DNA of 10,042 nucleotides from an uncultured Clostridia bacterium (GTDB taxonomy: Bacteria; Bacillota; Clostridia; Oscillospirales; CAG-272). Made by a program: the position numbers and the translations under genes. Below are positions 1 to 5,563 of this stretch, one piece after another. The number at the start of each line of letters is the position of its first letter. Position 1 is the stretch's first letter. The notes under the pieces are model-generated. The model searched no databases and was not told the DNA's origin. It worked only from the letters and a program-made list of their open reading frames with translations. The DNA lies in NCBI GenBank assembly GCA_905235755.1, contig CAJONA010000044.1, positions 1 to 10,042 on the forward strand, read 5' to 3'.

Positions 1-44
1 GATCCTTTGTCCTTGAAAATTTCTGAAACTGTCGTTCTTTCCAT
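1..44 (-). CDS. 5' end of a gene running off the left edge (possibly asparaginyl-tRNA synthetase)
   Basis: Only the first 14 codons are inside the window; they read MERTTVSEIFKDKG. The start is supported by a CGGAGT ribosome site at 51-56, six bases before the ATG, and by a good promoter further upstream. The N-terminus resembles the opening of clostridial asparaginyl-tRNA synthetases, which begin with a short 'T-x-(I/V)-x-(E/D)-I-F' segment before the anticodon-binding OB fold. Fourteen residues are too few to be sure. That a gene starts here is fairly safe; the asnS identity is a guess from memory of the family. Confidence 0.5.
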   Translation of the reverse strand, partial: MERTTVSEIFKDKG

Positions 45-84
45 AAAAACACTCCGTTTTGTAATTTATAATAGTTCAAATACA

Positions 85-93
85 ATTATAGCA
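85..93 (-). promoter_or_regulatory. Extended -10 promoter for the left-edge gene
   Basis: On the minus strand the sequence reads TGC-TATAAT: a perfect -10 hexamer (85-90) preceded by the TGn extension. At 16-18 bp upstream there is no good -35 box, only T-rich sequence, so it looks like an extended -10 promoter. The predicted transcript starts near 78 and gives an untranslated leader of about 34 bases. Confidence 0.6.
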
Positions 94-130
94 TAATTTT
101 TTAAAAAATAAAGAGGGAAAATGAAAAAAG

Positions 131-161
131 AGGAAAAGAAAAGGGAGCAATGGCTCCCTTT
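131..161 (-). terminator. Intrinsic terminator of the membrane-protein gene
   Basis: On the minus strand a nine-base-pair stem (AAAGGGAGC / GCTCCCTTT, arms 153-161 and 140-148) closes a four-base CATT loop. It is followed directly by a T-rich run (TTTTCTTTTCC and more Ts). It lies 31 bases beyond the stop codon of the 193-1206 gene. It separates that gene from the promoter of the left-edge gene, so the two are separate transcription units. Confidence 0.8.
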
Positions 162-192
162 GGACGTACACGATATAAAAAGGCAATGCACA

Positions 193-1206
193 TTAACTGT
201 ACAGCACGTAATCCGTCAATGCCTTGGCGTTCTTTTCAGTAACCTTTGCAGAATACGCTGTGACTTTTGCACTTATCGCCGTCTGCTTTGAATATTGCAT
301 TATATTTTCAAGAGCGCCGGACATTTGCGCGGTATTTCTGTTTATGCTTTCCAAAGCTTGATACAATACAAATTGATTGTTTTTAATTTGATCAAGACTG
401 TCTATTATTCTGTCAAGCTTATTTATGATCAGATTTTGACGCACCTCCGATTCGTACAAATTGTACGCTCCGTCAGGTCCTGAAAGCGCTGCGCAACGTC
501 CCGTTTGAAAGTATTCGAGGATCGTACACATAGCGATAAGATTTCGATATTTCGGAAATATTACGTCAAGACCGTAATATTTTTCAAGCGCTCTTTTCGT
601 TTCGGAATATGTATTTTCAAGCGTCGCGAGCATGTTTTTTGCAGAGTCAAACGCTTTTTTTGATATATCAAGCCTGTTTTGATAGCTGACCATCGCTCTT
701 GCATAATCTTGCTCTGCGCGCGCAACTTTTGCGTGATACTCGGCAAGTTCTTTTTCGTATGTCGGCAATCTGTCCTTATTAAGTCTTATTGTAGAAATTA
801 TTTCGTCAATAATACCTATCCAAATAACTTCGTAAATAAAGTAACGACACAGAAAATACAGTGCAAAAGCAGCACAAGGTACAACAATAATTAAACCCGA
901 AATCGCAATACGATTTCCATCTAATAAGTCCTTAATTGAAATGAATGCAAAGTATACAGCGAACAGAATTAATATGATTCCTATTACGATCTTTTTCAAT
1001 TTTATATCACTACCACTGAACAAACTCACATGATATTTCCCCCGCATGATCGGTTCTTTTACCATTTCCTTCGGAGGCAATTCCGGCTCCTCATAAACCA
1101 CGTTTTCTCGCGTTTCGTTTATTATTTTTTCCTGTTCGTTTAATGACGCTTCAAGTTCCGCGACCGTTTGCAAATAAGAGGTTAATTTTTCTCCGCTCAA
1201 TTCCAT
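193..1206 (-). CDS. Conserved-looking membrane/coiled-coil protein of unknown function, 337 aa
   Basis: I cannot assign a function. The start is the ATG at 1204-1206, with AAAGGAG at 1217-1223. Residues 1-35 are charged and helix-prone, and 40-55 is rich in Pro/Glu/Lys. Residues 73-91 and about 100-125 are hydrophobic and look like two membrane helices, with no signal peptide. Residues 142-212 are a long Lys/Glu/Ala coiled-coil candidate. Residues 210-278 look like a folded core (YYGLDVIFPKYRN, then GRCAALSGPDGAYNLYE, then KLDRIIDSLDQIKNNQ). The last 50 residues are Ala/Ser/Thr/Lys-rich and helical, as in signalling-type coiled coils. From memory, similar unnamed proteins with a GPxGAYNxYE motif occur in Clostridia. 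The gene is visibly more AT-rich than its neighbours. It stands alone between a terminator and a structured leader RNA, so it is probably expressed by readthrough of the leader terminator. Confidence 0.85.
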   Translation of the reverse strand: MELSGEKLTSYLQTVAELEASLNEQEKIINETRENVVYEEPELPPKEMVKEPIMRGKYHVSLFSGSDIKLKKIVIGIILILFAVYFAFISIKDLLDGNRIAISGLIIVVPCAAFALYFLCRYFIYEVIWIGIIDEIISTIRLNKDRLPTYEKELAEYHAKVARAEQDYARAMVSYQNRLDISKKAFDSAKNMLATLENTYSETKRALEKYYGLDVIFPKYRNLIAMCTILEYFQTGRCAALSGPDGAYNLYESEVRQNLIINKLDRIIDSLDQIKNNQFVLYQALESINRNTAQMSGALENIMQYSKQTAISAKVTAYSAKVTEKNAKALTDYVLYS

Positions 1207-1229
1207 ATTGTTTTTTCTCCTTTGCTGAT

Positions 1230-1263
1230 AAAATAAAAAGTGCGCCGACCGAAGTCAGCGCAC
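1230..1263 (-). terminator. UUCG-loop intrinsic terminator just upstream of the membrane-protein gene
   Basis: On the minus strand ten base pairs (GTGCGCTGAC / GTCGGCGCAC, one of them T-G) close a TTCG tetraloop, followed by TTTTTATTTT. On the plus strand the seventh pair would be a C-A mismatch, so the element is built for minus-strand transcription. The T-run ends about 23 bases before the ATG at 1206 and only 6 bases before its ribosome site. No promoter fits in that gap. Expression of the downstream gene from this promoter therefore needs readthrough or antitermination. Confidence 0.85.
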
Positions 1264-1445
1264 AAAAACGCAAATTCCGGTCGTCGCCAAACAAACCTCA
1301 ATACAGCATAGGTGTACAATACCATACCCGCATGGAATTTGCATTTTATCAAATTCGTACGAGCATAGTATTGGCAAAAAAGGCAAAAATATCCCTAAAA
1401 AGATAAAAATACACCCATGCGCTGTAAATATTCGATTTGTTTGGC
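1230..1445 (-). ncRNA. Structured leader or small RNA, about 215 nt, class unknown
   Basis: The predicted +1 (G at 1445) is the first base of a perfect ten-base inverted repeat, GCCAAACAAA (1445-1436) with TTTGTTTGGC (1295-1286). G-U and C-G pairs extend it to 13 bp if 1446 is included. Inside is a second helix: 1426-1410 pairs with 1316-1302, 15 bp with a two-base GC bulge at 1420-1419. Stacked on its 3' side is a third helix: 1373-1360 with 1330-1317, 14 bp including three G-U pairs. This is capped by GAATTTG/CAAATTC (1356-1350 with 1341-1335) around an eight-base loop. Opposite the helix-2/helix-3 junction lies a 36-base U-rich unpaired stretch (1409-1374). The transcript ends at the terminator 1263-1230. 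No coding region fits. I see no T-box, cobalamin, SAM, purine, c-di-GMP, lysine, FMN or ZTP signature. It could be a free RNA (even a divergent 6S-like one) or a cis-acting attenuator. Confidence 0.7.
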
Positions 1446-1451
1446 AGTGTC

Positions 1452-1480
1452 AGTATACCATATTACTTTGACTAAATCAA
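1452..1480 (-). promoter_or_regulatory. Sigma-A promoter of the structured RNA / membrane-protein unit
   Basis: On the minus strand it reads TTGATT (1480-1475), 17 bases, TATACT (1457-1452), with TGG directly before the -10 (an extended -10). Counting seven bases from the end of the -10 puts +1 at G1445, exactly where the terminal stem of the RNA begins. It is back to back with the transketolase promoter; the two -35 boxes are 17 bp apart. Confidence 0.8.
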
Positions 1481-1497
1481 GACTTTTTTCAAATTCA

Positions 1498-1526
1498 TTG
1501 ACAAAAAATCATGTTTGGGGTATAAT
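1498..1526 (+). promoter_or_regulatory. Consensus sigma-A promoter for the transketolase operon
   Basis: TTGACA (1498-1503), a 17-base spacer, then TATAAT (1521-1526): a perfect match in both hexamers and in spacing. Transcription should start near 1533, giving an untranslated leader of about 32 bases. This predicts very strong constitutive transcription unless a repressor acts. No clear operator is visible around it. Confidence 0.92.
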
Positions 1527-1564
1527 CTATAAAAAGATACATTTAAACGGAGATAATAATTGTT

Positions 1565-2383
1565 ATGAACGAAGAAAAAAAGTCATTTAAAGCGCGGCAG
1601 ATCCGTCTCGGCGCGCTTACGGCGATACACAGCGCCGGCGCGGGACACCCGGGCGGCGCGCTCTCGATAGCCGAGATACTGTCTTATCTTTATTTTGAGG
1701 AGATGAACATAGATCCGAAAGATCCGCAAAAGGCGGACCGCGACCGCTTTGTGCTTTCAAAGGGACACGCTTCGGCGGCGCTTTACGCCGTCCTCGCGGA
1801 GCGGGGATTTTTCGACAAGTCGCTGCTCCCGACCTTCCGTAAAAACGGGAGCATTCTCCAAGGACACCCCGATATGAAGCATATCCCCGGCGTCGATATG
1901 TCGACGGGATCGCTCGGACAGGGCATATCCGCCGCGTGCGGAATGGCGCTCTCCGCCAAACTCTCCGACAAGCCGTTCAGAGTGTACGCCATACTCGGCG
2001 ACGGCGAGATAGAGGAAGGGCAGGTCTGGGAGGCGGCGATGTTCGCTCGCCACTATAAACTCGACAACCTCTGCGCTTTCGTCGATTTTAACGGATTGCA
2101 GATCGACGGCACGGTGCAGGACGTCATCGATCCCACGCCGATAGACGAAAAATTCGCCGCTTTCGGCTGGAATGTAATATGCATCGACGGCCACGACTAC
2201 GATCAGATCGAAAACGCAGTCAACGCCGCAAAAGAAACGAAGGATAAACCGACGGCCGTGATAGCTAAAACGGTAAAGGGCCGCGGCGTTTCGTATATGG
2301 AGAACGCCGTTGACTGGCACGGCAAAGCTCCGAACGACGAACAGTACGCCATAGCGCTCAGCGAGCTTGGCGGCGCTGATTAA
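1565..2383 (+). CDS. Transketolase, N-terminal (thiamine diphosphate-binding) subunit, 272 aa
   Basis: This is one half of a split transketolase. The enzyme moves two-carbon ketol units between sugar phosphates in the non-oxidative pentose phosphate pathway, in the cytoplasm. The diphosphate-binding (PP) domain is complete: GAGHPGGALS at residues 25-34, SKGHAS at 65-70, GSLGQG at 115-120, and the thiamine diphosphate/metal motif from GDGE (145-148) to the FVDFN segment ending at Asn176. About 270 residues is normal for the N-subunit of the split form seen in Firmicutes and archaea. The ribosome site is GGAG at 1549-1552, 12 bases before the ATG, a rather long spacing; no better in-frame start is visible. 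The C-subunit follows after 10 bases and both are needed for activity. A dihydroxyacetone- or related transketolase-family role is a less likely alternative. Confidence 0.96.
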   Translation: MNEEKKSFKARQIRLGALTAIHSAGAGHPGGALSIAEILSYLYFEEMNIDPKDPQKADRDRFVLSKGHASAALYAVLAERGFFDKSLLPTFRKNGSILQGHPDMKHIPGVDMSTGSLGQGISAACGMALSAKLSDKPFRVYAILGDGEIEEGQVWEAAMFARHYKLDNLCAFVDFNGLQIDGTVQDVIDPTPIDEKFAAFGWNVICIDGHDYDQIENAVNAAKETKDKPTAVIAKTVKGRGVSYMENAVDWHGKAPNDEQYAIALSELGGAD

Positions 2384-2389
2384 GGAGGG
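2382..2389 (+). promoter_or_regulatory. Ribosome binding site that fixes the start of the transketolase C-subunit
   Basis: AAGGAGGG overlaps the TAA stop of the N-subunit gene and lies four to five bases before the ATG at 2394. The same reading frame stays open back to an ATG at 2367. That earlier start would lie inside the N-subunit gene and lacks a comparable site, so 2394 is preferred. The layout suggests translational coupling of the two subunits. Confidence 0.85.
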
Positions 2390-2393
2390 AAAA

Positions 2394-3338
2394 ATGGCAG
2401 ATAAAATAGCTACAAGAGAAGCGTACGGCGCGGCTCTTGCGGAATTCGGAGAAAAATACGACATTGTCGTTCTCGACGCGGACCTTGCATCCGCAACGAA
2501 AACAGGCGTTTTCAAAAAGAAATTCCCGGAGAGATTTTTCGACTGCGGAATTGCCGAAAGCAATATGATGTCCGTTGCGGCGGGACTCGCCTCGACGGGA
2601 AAGATACCGTTCGTCTCATCGTTTGCGATGTTCGCGGCGGGCAGAGCGTTCGAGCAGGTGAGAAACTCGATAGGTTATCCGCATCTCAACGTAAAAATAG
2701 GCGCGACGCATGCCGGCGTTTCGGTCGGCGAGGACGGCGCGACGCATCAGTGCAACGAGGACATCGCGCTCATGCGTGTGATACCGGGAATGGTCGTCAT
2801 CAACCCCGCCGACGCCGTGTCGTCGCGCGCGGCTGTCGAGGCGGCGATACTCCATAACGGGCCGGTATATATGCGCTTCGGAAGGCTCGCAGTCCCGTAT
2901 CTGTATGACGAGAGCCTGAATTTTGAAATAGGCAAGGGCATAAAACTGCGCGACGGCAAGGACGTCACGATAATATCGACGGGGCTTACCGTATATATGG
3001 CGCTCGAAGCGGCAAAACTGCTTGAAAACGAAGGCATCTCGGCGGAAGTCATCGACATTCATACGATAAAGCCGCTCGACGACGACCTGATAGTCGCCTC
3101 CGCGAAAAAGACGGGCGCCGTCATCACCACCGAAGAACACAGCGTCATCGGCGGACTCGGCGGCGCGGTATGCGAACTGCTCGGCGGGCGCTGCCCGACT
3201 CCTGTTTTGCGCGTAGGAGTGGAGGATGTTTTCGGCAAATCGGGCAAGGGCGCGGAACTGCTCGGCGACTATGGACTGTCGCCCGAAAATTTCGCCGCGA
3301 AAGCAAAAGCGGCGATAGCGCTTAAACAAAACAGATGA
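2394..3338 (+). CDS. Transketolase, C-terminal (pyrimidine-binding and C-) subunit, 314 aa
   Basis: The partner of the upstream N-subunit; together they form a full transketolase with the thiamine cofactor held between them. The pyrimidine-binding domain occupies roughly residues 1-165 and carries DCGIAESNM (50-58). Its Glu55 matches the invariant glutamate that activates the thiamine aminopyrimidine ring. HAGVSVGEDGATHQ (106-119) is a substrate/cofactor loop typical of the family. The transketolase C-domain follows (about 180-310), with TTEEHSVIGGLG at 245-256. The length is normal for the split form. The order N then C, in one operon, is standard. A stem-loop follows the stop codon, and the wall-glycan gene begins 60 bases further on the same strand. 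Confidence 0.96.
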   Translation: MADKIATREAYGAALAEFGEKYDIVVLDADLASATKTGVFKKKFPERFFDCGIAESNMMSVAAGLASTGKIPFVSSFAMFAAGRAFEQVRNSIGYPHLNVKIGATHAGVSVGEDGATHQCNEDIALMRVIPGMVVINPADAVSSRAAVEAAILHNGPVYMRFGRLAVPYLYDESLNFEIGKGIKLRDGKDVTIISTGLTVYMALEAAKLLENEGISAEVIDIHTIKPLDDDLIVASAKKTGAVITTEEHSVIGGLGGAVCELLGGRCPTPVLRVGVEDVFGKSGKGAELLGDYGLSPENFAAKAKAAIALKQNR

Positions 3339-3348
3339 TTTTAAAATA

Positions 3349-3375
3349 AAAGCGGGCGATCATCTCGCCCGCTTT
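3349..3375 (+). terminator. Stem-loop after transketolase, weak or partial terminator
   Basis: AAAGCGGGCGA and TCGCCCGCTTT form a perfect 11-bp stem with a TCATC loop, ten bases beyond the transketolase stop codon. The T-run after it is only TTT followed by AATAAAA, so it is a poor intrinsic terminator on the plus strand. No promoter is visible between it and the next gene at 3398. It may dampen rather than stop transcription, or protect the upstream mRNA end. Confidence 0.5.
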
Positions 3376-3385
3376 AATAAAAAAC

Positions 3386-3390
3386 GGAGG
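3386..3390 (+). promoter_or_regulatory. Ribosome binding site supporting the GTG start of the fusion gene
   Basis: GGAGG lies seven bases before the GTG at 3398 and continues as GGAGGTGA, almost fully complementary to the 16S rRNA tail. From the next in-frame ATG (3410) the spacing would be 19 bases, so GTG is the better start. Confidence 0.8.
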
Positions 3391-3397
3391 TGAGAGC

Positions 3398-5539
3398 GTG
3401 AAAATACTTATGGCGACGATGAAAATGGACATCGGCGGAGCGGAAACTCACATAATCGAGCTTTGCCGCGAGCTTGTCAAACGCTCTCACGACGTAACGG
3501 TAGTTTCGGCGGGCGGTCGGCTCGTGCCGGAACTTGAAGAAGCGGGCGTAAAACACATCGAGATCCCGTTCGACAGAAAGAACATCATATCGGTCATACG
3601 CTCGAAAATAAGGATAAAAAAACTCCTCGACGCCGAGACGTTCGACATCGTCCATGCTCACGCGCGCATTCCCGCGTTTCTTTGCGCGGGGCCGTGCTCA
3701 AAGCGCGACATCCGTTTCGTCACGACGGCGCACTTTATGTTTTCGACTAAATTCCCTTGGCTCAAACTTTCGCGCTGGGGCGAGCACACGTTCGCCGTCA
3801 GCGAGGATATAATGTACTATCTGCGCCGCTACCGCATCGAAACGCAGAACATCACGACGGTCCCCAACGGCATCGATCAAAAAAAATTCGCGCGCGATGA
3901 AAAGCTCGGCGCCGATATGAGAAAAGCGCTGGGCGCAGAGGAAAAGAAGATAATACTTCACGTTTCGCGCCTCGACGGACCGTCGTCGCTTTGCGCGCGG
4001 AAACTGCTTGAGGCGGCCGATAAAACAGCGGGGAAGCGCAATGACCTGCTCTTTGTATTCGTCGGAGGCGGGAGCGTGCAAAGAGAACTTTCGGACATCG
4101 GCGCGAAGATAAACAATCGCTACGGGCGGCGGATAGTGTTTTTTGCGGGAGCGCAGAGCGACGTAAGGCCGTATCTGTCTGCCGCAGACGTGTTCGTCGG
4201 ACCGTCGCGCGCGGCTCTGGAAGCTATGTCGGCGTCTCTGCCGACGGTGATATCCGGTTCCGAAGGGCATATCGGCGAGCTTACGCGCGATAATTTTGAT
4301 TTTGCGATAAATACGAATTTGTGCTGTCGCTCCGCCGAAGCCGTCGACGAAAAAAAGCTCGAAAATGACATTTTCCGTATGCTCGACAAGTCGGACGACG
4401 AGATAAATTCGCTTCTCTCGCTCCAAAGAGAGCTTCTTTCGCACTACACCGTCAAAAATATGACCGACATATACGAAAAAGAGTACGAGCGCATAGCGAA
4501 GATCAAAACGAAAACTCCGCCTGCCGCCGTCATTTGCGGATATTACGGCTACGCCAATGCGGGCGACAGAGCGATGCTCTGTTCGACTGTGCTGGCGATC
4601 CGTCAGCGCGTGCCCGACGCGTCGCTGTGCGTCATGTCGGCAAAGCCGCGAAAAACAAGCCGCGAATATATCGTCGGTTCCGTGAATAAATACAACATCA
4701 TCGCCATTCGCAAAAAATTAAAGGAGGCGGGAGTGCTCATATTCGGCAGCGGAAACCTGCTTCAAGATACGACGAGCAAGCGCTCGCTCGCATACTACCT
4801 TTATATTCTGAAAACGGCGCGCCGACTCGGCGTCAAAACCGTCGTATACTCTAACGGAATAGGGCCGATAAGCGCCGCGTCATCGCGCAAGGTCGTGCCG
4901 TATCTCAAAGACGCCGTGAGCGTGTCGATGAGGGATACGGGATCGTACGAGTTTTGCATGAGCCACGGCGTCGACGCGCGCCTTTCCGCCGATCCCGCGT
5001 TTATGCTGAAAATCGGCTTCACACCGAAAAGCCGCGGCGGGTATTTCCTCGTGACGCCGAAAAAAAACGACGTCAAGGGATTTGATACGCTGTGCGAGCT
5101 TATTCTCGACGTGAGCGAAAAATACGATCTGAAACCTGTCATAGCGGCGATGCACTCCGACGAGGACGCCGCATATTGCCGCCGCCTTGCCAAAAAGACG
5201 GGCGCGCTGATGATAGAAAACGGCATAACCGATTACGGCATACTGTATACGACGCTTTGCGGCGCGGAATTTGTCCTATCGGAGCGGCTGCATTCGCTCA
5301 TCTGCGCGTGCTCGGCGCACTGCCCGATGATCTCCGTGCAAAACGGAAAGGGCTCGTCGCTGCTCAAAGACTTAAAACTCGAATACTGCATCGCCGACTC
5401 ATACGAAAAAGTCGGGCAGGCGCTCGACGCCTTGATGAAAAACGCCGATAAGATACGCGCTTCTCTCGCCGAGTCCGAGATGAAGATGCGCTCCCTCGCG
5501 GAGCGCGAAGCGGACATCATCGCCGGGTTTTTAAAATAA
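3398..5539 (+). CDS. csaB: Fused GT4-type glycosyltransferase and CsaB-like polysaccharide pyruvyltransferase, 713 aa
   Basis: Two enzymes in one chain. Residues 1-368 are a GT-B fold glycosyltransferase of family 4 type: GGAETHI (13-19), HAHARIP (86-92), VPNGID (155-160), HVSRLDGPS (188-196), VGGG (222-225) and GPSRAALEAM (268-277). The last keeps the second glutamate of the usual EX7E motif but shortens the loop before it. Residues 374-713 are a CsaB-family pyruvyltransferase: GYYGYANAGD (381-390), GSGNLLQDTTS (450-460), SNGIGPI (485-491), SADPAF (530-535) and SERLHSLI (628-635). CsaB uses phosphoenolpyruvate to add a ketal pyruvate to a wall-polymer sugar, the mark recognised by SLH domains of S-layer and surface proteins. 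The fusion suggests that one chain adds the sugar and then pyruvylates it. No signal peptide or membrane segment is visible, so it is probably cytoplasmic, acting on a lipid-linked precursor. CsaB alone is usually about 360 residues. The gene ends at a terminator shared with hpt. Confidence 0.9.
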   Translation: MKILMATMKMDIGGAETHIIELCRELVKRSHDVTVVSAGGRLVPELEEAGVKHIEIPFDRKNIISVIRSKIRIKKLLDAETFDIVHAHARIPAFLCAGPCSKRDIRFVTTAHFMFSTKFPWLKLSRWGEHTFAVSEDIMYYLRRYRIETQNITTVPNGIDQKKFARDEKLGADMRKALGAEEKKIILHVSRLDGPSSLCARKLLEAADKTAGKRNDLLFVFVGGGSVQRELSDIGAKINNRYGRRIVFFAGAQSDVRPYLSAADVFVGPSRAALEAMSASLPTVISGSEGHIGELTRDNFDFAINTNLCCRSAEAVDEKKLENDIFRMLDKSDDEINSLLSLQRELLSHYTVKNMTDIYEKEYERIAKIKTKTPPAAVICGYYGYANAGDRAMLCSTVLAIRQRVPDASLCVMSAKPRKTSREYIVGSVNKYNIIAIRKKLKEAGVLIFGSGNLLQDTTSKRSLAYYLYILKTARRLGVKTVVYSNGIGPISAASSRKVVPYLKDAVSVSMRDTGSYEFCMSHGVDARLSADPAFMLKIGFTPKSRGGYFLVTPKKNDVKGFDTLCELILDVSEKYDLKPVIAAMHSDEDAAYCRRLAKKTGALMIENGITDYGILYTTLCGAEFVLSERLHSLICACSAHCPMISVQNGKGSSLLKDLKLEYCIADSYEKVGQALDALMKNADKIRASLAESEMKMRSLAEREADIIAGFLK

Positions 5540-5563
5540 AAAAACGCCCTCGGGCGTTTTTTT
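5538..5563. terminator. Bidirectional intrinsic terminator between converging genes
   Basis: Seven As, CGCC-CTCG-GGCG, then seven Ts: a GC stem flanked by matching A and T runs, which works on both strands. It overlaps the last two bases of the fusion gene's TAA stop (5537-5539). Its T-run supplies two bases of the hpt stop codon (5562-5564). One 26-bp element therefore ends both operons and fills the whole 22-bp gap. Confidence 0.92.

Noticed and set aside
1143..1406. 87-codon plus-strand frame across the start of the membrane-protein gene and the RNA
   Set aside because: It overlaps a well-supported gene and the structured RNA on the other strand, has no ribosome site, and its product resembles nothing.
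1395..1418. Possible leader peptide ATG...TAG (MGVFLSF) within the structured RNA
   Set aside because: No ribosome site precedes it and it lacks runs of one regulatory amino acid; its ATG is buried in helix 2.
1230..1445. Retron-like or CRISPR-associated RNA (terminal inverted repeat, structured RNA before a gene)
   Set aside because: No reverse transcriptase, Cas gene or repeat array is in the window; the following gene is a membrane/coiled-coil protein.
1230..1445. 6S RNA
   Set aside because: The closing stem and apical hairpin are superficially similar, but the large bubble is entirely on one side and I could not align conserved 6S segments. Kept only as a possibility to be tested by covariance search.
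2616..3329. 237-codon antisense frame opposite the transketolase C-subunit
   Set aside because: Low-complexity Arg/Ala-rich shadow caused by GC-rich codons of the real gene; no ribosome site or family resemblance.
3698..4444. 248-codon antisense frame opposite the glycosyltransferase domain
   Set aside because: A shadow frame of the same kind; the sense strand carries clear GT4 motifs throughout.
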